The translations under genes were made by a program, and so were the position numbers. Under the pieces are notes generated by a model. It ran no database searches. It had not been told where the DNA came from and saw only the letters and a program-made list of their open reading frames with translations. Below, piece after piece: positions 7,317 through 14,334 of a stretch of 29,798 nucleotides of DNA (the stretch's first letter is position 1; the number at the start of each line of letters is the position of its first letter). This DNA comes from Burkholderiales bacterium (GTDB lineage Bacteria > Pseudomonadota > Gammaproteobacteria > Burkholderiales > Burkholderiaceae_C): assembly GCA_947448105.1 (NCBI GenBank), contig CANFNE010000004.1:1-29798 (forward strand), given 5' to 3'.

Positions 7317-7880
7317 TCAGTAATCGCGTTGCCAATCGACGCGGATGCGCCGCGCCTTCAGGTCCACATCGTCCACAAAGGCGGAAACAAAGGGAATCAT
7401 GCGTTCTTGCAGCTTGCCGTCTTGCAGAAAGTCCATCACCAACACGGTTTGGGGACCGGTGGTGAGCAGCTCGCGCACCGTCCCCATGGACTCATCGGCG
7501 CGGTTGAACACTTCCAGACCGATCAGGTCCACCCAGTAGTATTCGTCGGTGTTGGCAGTCGGAAAGCTCGAGCGAGCCACAAAGATACGCGCACCGCGCA
7601 AGGCCTCGGCGGCGGTACGGTCCAGCACGTCGTGGGCGCAGGCCACCACGGTGTCGGAATGTTCTTTGGCTTCTTTGATGGCTAAACGGGCCACACCTTC
7701 GAAGGTTTTCATACCCCGTTCGGTAGGCAAAAGAAACCAGCGTTTGGATGAGAACAATGCCTCAGGCTGGTCACTGAACGAGACCACCTTGAACCAGCCT
7801 TTAACGCCCCAAGCGTCTGCAATTCTTCCGACTTCGATGGCGTCTGCTGGAAGTTCAGCAGCTTCGAGTCCGGCGATCAT
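7317..7880 (-). CDS. rimM: Ribosome maturation factor RimM
   Basis: RimM binds S19 and helps mature the 30S head. The 187-residue sequence has the N-terminal barrel signature IEVGRIADAWGVKGWFKV (~16-33) and the C-terminal PRC-barrel block YYWVDLIGLEVFN (~114-126), followed by MIPFVSAFVDDVD and a basic end. It is slightly longer than the E. coli protein. The ATG at 7880 has no purine-rich ribosome site (CCCCCACGC precedes it), and a terminator-like hairpin lies in the 60-nt gap after rpsP. Both features suggest that RimM is made at a lower level than S16. It ends 11 nt before trmD. Confidence 0.95.
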   Translation of the reverse strand: MIAGLEAAELPADAIEVGRIADAWGVKGWFKVVSFSDQPEALFSSKRWFLLPTERGMKTFEGVARLAIKEAKEHSDTVVACAHDVLDRTAAEALRGARIFVARSSFPTANTDEYYWVDLIGLEVFNRADESMGTVRELLTTGPQTVLVMDFLQDGKLQERMIPFVSAFVDDVDLKARRIRVDWQRDY

Positions 7881-7893
7881 GCGTGGGGGCGAT

Positions 7894-7938
7894 AAAAAGG
7901 GCGCTTGGGCGACGGTGTCGCCCTCACGCCCAATTTTT
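7894..7938 (-). terminator. Terminator-like hairpin between rpsP and rimM (possible attenuator)
   Basis: On the minus strand GGGCG-uga-GGGCGAC-acc-GUCGCCC-aag-CGCCC is followed at once by UUUUUAUC. The stems are 5 bp and 7 bp around a 3x3 internal loop. The structure begins 10 nt after the rpsP stop (stem 7899-7931, U-tract 7898-7894). Because rimM, trmD and rplS follow in the same direction, it probably causes partial termination. The flanking tracts (AAAAA on one side, TTTTT on the other) make it look bidirectional. Confidence 0.75.
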
Positions 7939-7940
7939 AC

Positions 7941-8204
7941 TTAGGCCGCTGGAGCAGCTGCGCTGTGTGCGGCTTGGTTGATCAAACGCTCCACGGTGGG
8001 AGACGCCTGGGCGCCAACGCCTTTCCAATAGCTCAGGCGGTCCTGGGCGATGCGGATGCGCTCTTCGTTGGCGGTGGCAATCGGGTTGTAAAAACCAATG
8101 CGCTCAATGAAGCGGCCATCGCGGCGGGTACGCTTGTCTGCAACGACAATGCTGAAAAACGGGCGGGCTTTAGCACCACCACGAGCGAGTCGAATGACGA
8201 CCAT
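7941..8204 (-). CDS. rpsP: 30S ribosomal protein S16
   Basis: S16 is a core assembly protein of the 30S body. The 87 residues have the family hallmarks MVVIRLARGGAK, RPFFSIVVADKR, RDGRFIERIGFYNP and an Ala-rich C-terminal tail (QAAHSAAAPAA). It is the first gene of the rpsP-rimM-trmD-rplS operon. A good ribosome site, AAAGGA, precedes the ATG at 8204, in contrast to rimM and trmD. The leader of about 90 nt starts from a probable promoter overlapping the divergent acetyltransferase start. Confidence 0.97.
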   Translation of the reverse strand: MVVIRLARGGAKARPFFSIVVADKRTRRDGRFIERIGFYNPIATANEERIRIAQDRLSYWKGVGAQASPTVERLINQAAHSAAAPAA

Positions 8205-8220
8205 GATTGTTCCTTTGGGT

Positions 8221-8309
8221 GGCTGAAATTGATTTCAACCATAAAATTCAGAGTTGAGACACGCGACTGGCCACCCGGCCAGCGACACTCAGAATAGCCT
8301 TCCATTATA
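8221..8309 (-). promoter_or_regulatory. rpsP promoter -10 and leader inverted repeats
   Basis: A perfect TATAAT lies on the minus strand at 8309-8304; no good -35 is visible at 16-18 nt. Downstream in the leader, CTGGCC/GGCCAG (8267-8272 with 8277-8282) and TGAAAT-tg-ATTTCA (8224-8237, with an outer GG/CC pair) can form hairpins. The second one ends only a few bases before the AAAGGA ribosome site. Confidence 0.45.
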
Positions 8310-8324
8310 TCTTTTTCTCAAACC

Positions 8325-8858
8325 ATGCCCCTGATTCGCCCTAGCACCGACCTCGACCTGCCTGCAATCACGGCGATTTACCAACACCCTGTGCTGACCG
8401 GCACCGGTACTTTTGAAATTACCCCCCCCACGGTGGACGAAATGCGCGCCCGACGCGCCGATGTTTTGTCCAAAGGCCTGCCCTATCTGGTGCTGGAAAG
8501 CGAGGGGCACGTACGGGGTTTTAGCTATTGCAACTGGTTCAAGCCGCGTCCGGCCTACCGGTTTTCGGCGGAAGATTCGATTTACCTGGACCCGCAAGCC
8601 GCAGGCAAGGGCTGGGGACGGCTGCTGCTCGGGGAGTTGATGGCGAGCGCCCAGCGCGCGGGTATTCGCAAACTGATTGCCGTGATTGGCGACTCACAGA
8701 ACCACGCATCCGTTGGCCTGCACGCAGCGCTGGGGTTTCAGCACGTAGGCGTTTTGAGCGACTGCGGCTGGAAGTTTGATCGCTGGCTTGACGTGATGCT
8801 GATGGAATGCGCGATTGGCGCTGGCAGCAGCCTGCCTGCGCCACAATCGGCGGCATGA
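8325..8858 (+). CDS. GNAT N-acetyltransferase (phosphinothricin/methionine-sulfoximine acetyltransferase-like)
   Basis: This is a 177-residue acetyl-CoA-dependent N-acetyltransferase. The beginning IRPSTDLDLPAITAIYQH and GTFEITPPTVDEM are typical of the Pat/MnaT (YncA-like) branch, and the acetyl-CoA binding region is in DPQAAGKGWGRLLLGELM, followed by IRKLIAVIGDSQNHASVGL and HAALGFQHVG. Family members acetylate phosphinothricin, methionine sulfoximine or other free amino acids; the substrate here cannot be told. The ATG at 8325 lies about 15 nt beyond the -10 of the divergent rpsP promoter. It overlaps the next gene by 4 nt (ATGA), so the two are probably coupled. Confidence 0.88.
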   Translation: MPLIRPSTDLDLPAITAIYQHPVLTGTGTFEITPPTVDEMRARRADVLSKGLPYLVLESEGHVRGFSYCNWFKPRPAYRFSAEDSIYLDPQAAGKGWGRLLLGELMASAQRAGIRKLIAVIGDSQNHASVGLHAALGFQHVGVLSDCGWKFDRWLDVMLMECAIGAGSSLPAPQSAA

Positions 8859-9277
8859 AAAACAAAACTATTGCCGTCTGGGCCACCCTGATCACTGGCC
8901 CCCTGGGCTTGCAGCGCGTTTACCTGACCGGGCGCTACGACGTCTGGGCCGGCCTGGCTGCGGCGCCCGCCTTGCTAGGGCTGTACGGTGTGCATCGCGC
9001 GCGCAGCTTGGGCCTGGACGATACGCTGAGCTGGATACTGATTCCCTTGTTTGGCTTTGTGTTTGCTGCCTGTGCCGTTGCAGCTTTGCGCTACGGCCTG
9101 ATGGACGCGCCCAGCTGGAACCGCCACTTCAACCCGGGTGCGGACGAAGAGGACGGCGCGGGACAGACCCGATGGTTGACCGTCATCGGCCTGGCAAGTT
9201 CTTTGTTTATCGGCGCCACGGTATTGATTTCAACGCTGGCATTCTGCTTTCAACGGTATTTTGAATTTACCGCCTGA
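8855..9277 (+). CDS. Small membrane protein with TM2-like segment, unknown function
   Basis: This is a 140-residue protein with hydrophobic segments at about 7-17, 31-46, 58-80 and 107-130. Near the N-terminus GPLGLQRVYLTGRYDVW resembles the TM2 domain pattern (Gly-x2-Gly-x-His/Arg-x-Phe/Tyr-Tyr-Leu-Gly). A short acidic loop (GADEEDGAGQ, ~96-105) separates the last two segments. I do not recognise a specific family beyond this resemblance. It begins within the stop of the acetyltransferase and ends 44 nt before the bidirectional terminator. Translation coupling suggests it is real; its job is unknown. Confidence 0.72.
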   Translation: MKNKTIAVWATLITGPLGLQRVYLTGRYDVWAGLAAAPALLGLYGVHRARSLGLDDTLSWILIPLFGFVFAACAVAALRYGLMDAPSWNRHFNPGADEEDGAGQTRWLTVIGLASSLFIGATVLISTLAFCFQRYFEFTA

Positions 9278-9320
9278 ACCTGCCTTTAAAGCAATTGGGA
9301 ACGAACGTTTCGCCCGAAGC

Positions 9321-9358
9321 AAAAAAGCCCTTGCGCATGTGCCAAGGGCTTATTGTTT
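9321..9358. terminator. Bidirectional rho-independent terminator
   Basis: AAGCCCTTG (9325-9333) and CAAGGGCTT (9343-9351) form a 9-bp stem with a 9-nt loop. Read on the minus strand it is followed by a run of six T (ending the desaturase transcript); on the plus strand by attgtttt (ending the acetyltransferase/membrane-protein transcript). The two genes converge on it. Confidence 0.85.
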
Positions 9359-9399
9359 TGGGGCTGCGCCCTTGACGGGCGAGCCCGACCGGAGGCCGT

Positions 9400-10617
9400 T
9401 TATGCGAGACGCGCCGCGCGCAGCTTGACCGAAAACTCGCGCAGCGTGGCGATGCCGCTGTCTTCTGCACGGTGGCACCAAGCGGCCAGGTCGGCCGTCA
9501 ATTGCTCGCGCGACACCGCGGTGTTGAGCCACAACTGGCGCAACTCTTCGCGCATGGTGACCAGTTTATCCAGCACCGGAGATGCCACACGGGCCATCGC
9601 CAGTTCGGGGATGACAGAGGCCGGTACTTTTTCCGCATCGCGGTGCGCCCATTGCTTGGCGGCCTTAATCACGGCGGAGTCGGCGCTGCGCGCCTTCATC
9701 GCGGCAATTTCGCTATTGACCGTCAACTGCATTTGCTTGGCGTAGCCGGCCATGATCTCGTAGCGGTTGGCGATCAAGGCTTCCAGGGTTTTTTCGTCTG
9801 CCACGGGGCGGATATCGCCATAGGCGGCCTTGGGTGGCGTCTTTTTCACGTGTGCCAAGCCCACCATCTGCATCAGGCTGATGTACATCCAGCCAATGTC
9901 AAACTCGTAAGGCTTGACAGACAGCTTGGCCGATGTGGGATAGGTGTGGTGGTTGTTGTGCAACTCTTCACCGGCAATCAAGATGCCCCAGGGCGAAATA
10001 TTGGTGCTGGCGTCAGGTGCCTCAAAATTGCGATAGCCCCAAAAGTGCGCTGCACCGTTGATGATGCCCGCGGCCATGATGGGCGTCCACGCCATTTGCA
10101 CCGCCCAGACCGACAAGCCAGCCGCGCCAAACAAGAACAGGTTGACCACCAGCATCAGGCCTACGCCTTGCCAGGAAAACCGGGTGTAGAGGTTGAGCTC
10201 CATCCAGTCGTCTGGTGTGCCGTGGCCGTAGCGGGCCATGGTTTCCTTGTTTTTTGACTCGGCGCGGTACAACTCGGCGCCTTGGAGCAGCACGGTACGA
10301 ATGCCGTACACATGGGGGCTGTGCGGATCGTCAGCCTGCTCGCACTTGGCGTGGTGCTTGCGGTGGATAGAAGCCCATTCCTTGGTCACCTGACCGGTGG
10401 TCAACCACAGCCAGAACCGGAAAAAATGCGAAGCGATGGGGTGCAGGTCCAACGAGCGGTGCGCTTGGTGGCGATGCAAAAACACCGTGACGCTGATCAT
10501 GGTGATGTGCGTCACACCCAGCGTGAACAAAACAATTTGCCACCAGCTCCACGCCAGGGCGCCATGGGCCAACCACTCCAGAACCGCGTTGAACACAACC
10601 GAATCAGGCATCAGCAT
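9400..10617 (-). CDS. Membrane fatty-acid (acyl) desaturase
   Basis: This is a 405-residue di-iron desaturase that introduces a double bond into acyl chains at the membrane. The three His boxes are clear: HRHQAHRSL (48-56), HRKHH (85-89) and HNNHH (220-224), with GAAHFWGY (~188-195) between them. Hydrophobic segments occur at about 25-47, 63-75 and 150-185. Residues ~280-405 form a hydrophilic, helix-prone C-terminal extension (many Ala, Glu, Lys, Arg) not needed for the catalytic core. The start at 10617 (MLMPDS) has no strong ribosome site, and the second Met at 10611 is an alternative. It lies alone downstream of rsmB and upstream of a bidirectional terminator. A delta-9 specificity is likely from family knowledge but not visible. 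Confidence 0.92.
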   Translation of the reverse strand: MLMPDSVVFNAVLEWLAHGALAWSWWQIVLFTLGVTHITMISVTVFLHRHQAHRSLDLHPIASHFFRFWLWLTTGQVTKEWASIHRKHHAKCEQADDPHSPHVYGIRTVLLQGAELYRAESKNKETMARYGHGTPDDWMELNLYTRFSWQGVGLMLVVNLFLFGAAGLSVWAVQMAWTPIMAAGIINGAAHFWGYRNFEAPDASTNISPWGILIAGEELHNNHHTYPTSAKLSVKPYEFDIGWMYISLMQMVGLAHVKKTPPKAAYGDIRPVADEKTLEALIANRYEIMAGYAKQMQLTVNSEIAAMKARSADSAVIKAAKQWAHRDAEKVPASVIPELAMARVASPVLDKLVTMREELRQLWLNTAVSREQLTADLAAWCHRAEDSGIATLREFSVKLRAARLA

Positions 10618-10752
10618 AGGTAGGGTGTCTCTTTATATTGAATGTAATGGGAGTGCGCGGGGCCAGTCTTGATGGCACGGGCGCAGACCTTGGTGCCCGG
10701 CATTGTAAAAGTACGGCGGGGTTTTGGCTATCAAATTTTGCGTTTTTTGGGT

Positions 10753-10780
10753 AAAAAGCTGCAACTTCGGGGAAATTTGC
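10753..10780 (-). terminator. Weak terminator candidate after the RsmB-like gene
   Basis: Directly at the stop codon the minus strand reads GCAAATT-tccccg-AAGTTGC, a short imperfect stem, then AGCTTTTT. The stem is weak (4 + 2 bp with one mismatch). The rest of the gap to the desaturase start (10618-10752) is AT-richer and should hold the desaturase promoter; possible -10 elements are TACAAT near 10700 and TATAAA near 10631, neither with a -35. Confidence 0.35.
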
Positions 10781-12051
10781 TACTTCTTTTGCCAAATGGC
10801 TGCAAAAAATCCGTCCGTGGCATGGCGCTGCGGCCACAGACGCAAATACTGCTGACCGCTCACGCCCCCGGCACACAGGCCCGCCGCGTCCGCCACCTTC
10901 AAGCCAGCGAGCACTTCCCCCGCCACCAGGGGTTCGAAATCGGGGTTGGCCTCGGAAAAGGCGGTGGCAATAGCCTCGTTTTCCTGGGGCAACACACTGC
11001 ACGTGGCATAGACCAAGCGCCCGCCCGGCTTGAGCAGCCGCGAGGCACTTTGCAAAATCGCCGCCTGCTTGACGGCCATCTCGTCCACCGCCTGCTGGTT
11101 TTGGCGCCACTTCAGGTCCGGGTTGCGCCGCAGCGTGCCCAGGCCGGTGCACGGTGCGTCCACCAGCACCCGGTCGATTTTTCCTGACAAACGCTTGACG
11201 CGGTCATCGCGCTCATGGGCAATGGCCGCCGGGTGCACATTGGACAGGCCGCTGCGCGCCATGCGTGGCTTAAAGGAATCGAGTCGGTGCGCTGAGGTGT
11301 CAAACGCATACAGGCGCCCGGTGCTGCGCATCGAAGCACCAATGGCCAATGTCTTGCCGCCCGCGCCGGCGCAAAAGTCCACCACCATTTCGCCGCGCTT
11401 GGCGTCGAGCAGCAGCGCGAGCAACTGCGATCCTTCGTCTTGAACTTCAAAGTCGCCGCGCAAAAAGGCTTCGCTCTTGTTGAGCGCGGGTTTGCCCGCA
11501 ATGCGCAGGCCCCAGGGCGAATACGGTGTGGGGACGGCCTTGATACCGGCACGGGCCAGCTCTTTTTGCACATCGGCGCGCTTGGCTTTGAAGTCGTTCA
11601 CACGCAAATCGAGTCCGGCGCCGCGGTTGAGTTGCTCAACCAGCGGCCAGAACTCGTCGCCCAACTGGTCCTTGAGCGGCTGCACCAGCCACTCGGGCAG
11701 GTTGTGGCGGTGGCGCTCCATCAGATCGGCCGGAGTGACTTTTTCGCAGGCGTCGAGCCAATTGGTTTCTTGCTCGGTCAGTGCGCTGCGTAAAAAGTCG
11801 CCGGGACCGTAAAAGCCCAGAATCGCCAGGCGCCGCTCTTTGGGACCGCTGCCCGAGGGCGCCAGGTGGTCAAACAGCAGCTTTTTGCGCAACACGGTGT
11901 AGACCGTCTCGGCCAATGTGGCGCGCTCGCGGGGGCCGAGGCCCCGGTGTTCACGGAAAAAACGGGAAACAGTCGCGTCAGCGGGATGGTCAAACTTGAG
12001 GGTGAGCCGGACCAACTCGGCGCAGGCTTCTAATAGAGCTTTTGGATGCAT
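10780..12051 (-). CDS. RsmB-like RNA (cytosine-5-)-methyltransferase
   Basis: This is a 423-residue SAM-dependent methyltransferase of the NOL1/NOP2/sun family that most resembles RsmB, which modifies C967 of 16S rRNA. The N-terminus contains a NusB-like helical region (SRFFREHRGLGPRERATLAE). The catalytic domain shows the SAM motif VVDFCAGAGGKTLAI, the motif IV cysteine in DAPCTGLGTLRRNPDLKW and the motif VI cysteine in YATCSVLPQENE. These are the two Cys used in m5C transfer. I chose the start at 12051 (MHPKALLEAC); the start at 12102 would overlap the divergent DUF1653 gene more deeply. Its start codon lies only 16 nt from that of the DUF1653 gene, so each promoter must lie in the other gene. 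Confidence 0.92.
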   Translation of the reverse strand: MHPKALLEACAELVRLTLKFDHPADATVSRFFREHRGLGPRERATLAETVYTVLRKKLLFDHLAPSGSGPKERRLAILGFYGPGDFLRSALTEQETNWLDACEKVTPADLMERHRHNLPEWLVQPLKDQLGDEFWPLVEQLNRGAGLDLRVNDFKAKRADVQKELARAGIKAVPTPYSPWGLRIAGKPALNKSEAFLRGDFEVQDEGSQLLALLLDAKRGEMVVDFCAGAGGKTLAIGASMRSTGRLYAFDTSAHRLDSFKPRMARSGLSNVHPAAIAHERDDRVKRLSGKIDRVLVDAPCTGLGTLRRNPDLKWRQNQQAVDEMAVKQAAILQSASRLLKPGGRLVYATCSVLPQENEAIATAFSEANPDFEPLVAGEVLAGLKVADAAGLCAGGVSGQQYLRLWPQRHATDGFFAAIWQKK

Positions 12052-12067
12052 AGAGGAACATTGTCCC

Positions 12068-12340
12068 ATGAGCGAAGAAAACCTCCCCCCTTTGATCTGC
12101 ACGCCGCCCGGTTTGTACCGCCACTACAAGGGCGGAATGTACCGGGTCGAGGGCACGGTGCGCCACAGCGAAAGTCTGGAGCCCATGACCTTGTACCGTG
12201 CGCTGTATGGCGAACAAGGCCTGTGGGTGCGCCCGGCGGCCATGTTTGATGAGACCGTTGATATGGGCGGCACACTGCAGCCCCGGTTCCAGAGAGTCGA
12301 CGCCCTGCCCCAGACGCCAGGCGCAGCAAAGGCGATCTAA
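12068..12340 (+). CDS. DUF1653 domain protein
   Basis: This is a 90-residue protein matching the small DUF1653 family: GLYRHYKGGMYRVEGTVRHS at 18-37, then LEPMTLYRALYGEQGLWVRP and MFDETVDMGG. The family function is unknown; it has an SH3-like, mostly beta look, and homologues are common in proteobacteria. The gene is squeezed between the starts of rsmB (16 nt away, divergent) and the end of purN, with which it overlaps by 4 nt tail to tail. Its promoter must lie within the rsmB coding region. Confidence 0.85.
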   Translation: MSEENLPPLICTPPGLYRHYKGGMYRVEGTVRHSESLEPMTLYRALYGEQGLWVRPAAMFDETVDMGGTLQPRFQRVDALPQTPGAAKAI

Positions 12341-12957
12341 GCGCGCGCCTGCGCCGCCAGCCAATTGCGAATGGCGCGCGGGTAGATGGTGTGTTCGGTC
12401 GCCAACACCCGCGCTGCCAGGGTTTGCCCGGTATCGCCGGGCATAACGGGCACCACCGACTGCTCCAAAATCGCACCGGCATCGAGCTCCGCGCTGACCT
12501 GGTGCACGGTGGCGCCGGCGTATTTGCAGCCCGCATCAATGGCGCGCTGGTGCGTGTGCAAACCCGTAAATGCCGGGAGCAGCGAGGGGTGGATATTGAG
12601 CAACCGTCCTGCGTGCTGCGCCACAAAGCCGGGCGTCAATATCCGCATGAAACCTGCCAACACCACCAAGGCCGGGCGGTTTGGCTGGTCGTACCGCGCA
12701 ACCGCGGCAGCCAAGGCCTGGTCAAAATCGTCGCGGCAGCCGTAGGCGCCGTGTTCCAGCACAGCGGTGGAGATGCCGTGTTCCCGCGCTAGGCGCAGCC
12801 CTCCGGCGTCTGGCTTGTTGCTGATGACGGCCACCACTTGGGCGCCGTAGTGCGTGTCCCAAGCCTCTTTTTGTGCGGCGCGCACGATGGCCGCCATATT
12901 GGAGCCGCCGCCCGAAATGAGAATGACGATGGACTGAAGATGGGGCTTGGTTTGCAT
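12337..12957 (-). CDS. purN: Phosphoribosylglycinamide formyltransferase
   Basis: PurN transfers a formyl group from 10-formyl-tetrahydrofolate to GAR in de novo purine synthesis. The 206 residues show the phosphate-binding SGGGSNMAAIVRAA (~15-28), LVVLAGFMRILTPGFV (~97-112), the catalytic Asn and His in LLNIHPSLLPAF (~118-129), THQRAIDAG, and the catalytic Asp in SAELDAGAIL (~155-164). It starts at 12957 and is transcribed alone; the 154-nt region upstream separates it from the divergent acyl-CoA dehydrogenase genes. Its stop overlaps the stop of the DUF1653 gene by 4 nt. Confidence 0.95.
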   Translation of the reverse strand: MQTKPHLQSIVILISGGGSNMAAIVRAAQKEAWDTHYGAQVVAVISNKPDAGGLRLAREHGISTAVLEHGAYGCRDDFDQALAAAVARYDQPNRPALVVLAGFMRILTPGFVAQHAGRLLNIHPSLLPAFTGLHTHQRAIDAGCKYAGATVHQVSAELDAGAILEQSVVPVMPGDTGQTLAARVLATEHTIYPRAIRNWLAAQARA

Positions 12958-13040
12958 ACGAAGTGCATTATCGCAAGCGCCCTCTACCCCCCGAAAAACC
13001 GCGGCGTAAGAAAAAATGTCGCACGTCGGACAAATAAAAA

Positions 13041-13054
13041 AGAACGATCGTGCT
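13041..13054. promoter_or_regulatory. Palindromic operator candidate upstream of the acyl-CoA dehydrogenase pair
   Basis: AGAACGATCGTGCT is an inverted repeat with a perfect ACGATCGT core (13044-13051) and outer AG/CT pairs. Only one pair in seven mismatches. It lies 58 nt before the first dehydrogenase start and directly overlaps a weak TGCTAAAAC extended -10 candidate (13051-13059). The form is typical of sites for dimeric repressors such as TetR-type regulators; no regulator gene is in the window. Confidence 0.45.
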
Positions 13055-13111
13055 AAAACCGGCGCAGTTCACCTTGGACCTCAACCGCATTGACTAATTG
13101 GAGCGCCCGCT

Positions 13112-14290
13112 ATGGATTTGGCTTTCACCCCTGAAGAACAAAAATTTCGCGAGGAAATTCGTGGCTGGGTCCACGAGCACCTGCCCGCCGACATCTCCCA
13201 AAAAGTGCATAACGCGATCCACTTGACACGCGAAGACATGCAGCGCTGGGGCAAGATTTTGGGCAAAAAGGGCTGGCTGGGCCACGCCTGGCCCACCGCT
13301 TTTGGCGGCCCGGGCTGGACCGCGATTGAAAAACACCTGTTTGAAGAAGAATGCGCCCTGGCCGGCGCGCCACGCGTCGTGCCCTTTGGCCCGGTAATGG
13401 TGGCGCCTGTGATCATGGCCTTTGGCAACGCCGAGCAGCAGCAGCGCTTTTTGCCCGGCATTGCCAGCGGCGAAGTCTGGTGGAGCCAGGGCTACAGCGA
13501 ACCGGGCTCCGGCTCGGACCTGGCCTCGGTCAAAACCAAAGCCGAACGCGTGGGCGACAAATACATCGTTAACGGCCAAAAAACCTGGACCACCCTGGGC
13601 CAATACGGCGAGTGGATTTTTTGCCTGGTGCGCACCAGCAACGAAGGCAAGCCCCAAACCGGCATCAGTTTTCTGCTGATCGACATGAAGTCCCCCGGCG
13701 TCACCGTGCGCCCCATCGTCTTGCTTGACGGCACAGCCGAAGTGAACGAAGTCTTTTTTGACAACGTGGAAGTGCCCGCCAACAACCTGATTGGCGAAGA
13801 AAACAAAGGCTGGAACTACGCCAAATACCTGCTGGCCCACGAGCGCACCAACATTGCCGACGTGAACCGCGCCAAACGCGAACTCGAGCGCCTCAAGCGT
13901 ATTGCCAAGGCCGAAGGCGTGTTGGACGACAGCCGCTTCCGTGACGAAATCGCCAAACTTGAAGTCGATGTGGTGGCGTTGGAAATGATGGTCTTGCGCG
14001 TGCTGGCCGGGGAAAAAGCAGGCAAGCAAACCATGGACATTGCCAGCTTGCTCAAGATTCGCGGCAGCGAAATTCAGCAGCGCTACAGCGAACTCATGAT
14101 GCTCGCCGCAGGGCCCTTTGCCCTGCCCTTGATCCGCGAGGCCATGGAGGCCGGTTGGCAAGGTGACTCGGTGGGCCACGCCCACTGCGCGCCCCTGGCG
14201 TCTACCTATTTCAATATGCGCAAAACCACGATTTATGGCGGCAGCAACGAAGTGCAACGCAACATCGTCTCGCAGTTCGTACTGGGCTAA
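13112..14290 (+). CDS. Acyl-CoA dehydrogenase, large (PimC-like) subunit
   Basis: This is a 392-residue FAD flavoprotein that should catalyse alpha,beta-desaturation of an acyl-CoA, most resembling the large subunit of pimeloyl-CoA dehydrogenase. It shows the N-terminal helical domain, the FAD/substrate loop YSEPGSGSDLASVKTKAER (~128-146) and NGQKTWTT. The usual catalytic Glu position near the C-terminus is Gly (YGGSNEVQR, 375-383). A Glu at 244 in LLAHERTN matches the position used by isovaleryl- and long-chain-type enzymes. The cross-subunit RxxFGxxIxxFQ motif is absent here but present in the next gene. A TTGGAG ribosome site lies 8 nt before the ATG. The gene is followed after 44 nt by the small subunit. 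Confidence 0.9.
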   Translation: MDLAFTPEEQKFREEIRGWVHEHLPADISQKVHNAIHLTREDMQRWGKILGKKGWLGHAWPTAFGGPGWTAIEKHLFEEECALAGAPRVVPFGPVMVAPVIMAFGNAEQQQRFLPGIASGEVWWSQGYSEPGSGSDLASVKTKAERVGDKYIVNGQKTWTTLGQYGEWIFCLVRTSNEGKPQTGISFLLIDMKSPGVTVRPIVLLDGTAEVNEVFFDNVEVPANNLIGEENKGWNYAKYLLAHERTNIADVNRAKRELERLKRIAKAEGVLDDSRFRDEIAKLEVDVVALEMMVLRVLAGEKAGKQTMDIASLLKIRGSEIQQRYSELMMLAAGPFALPLIREAMEAGWQGDSVGHAHCAPLASTYFNMRKTTIYGGSNEVQRNIVSQFVLG

Positions 14291-14334
14291 GCGCCTCGCG
14301 CCCCCGACAGCAAACCTACATCAAGGACAAGACC

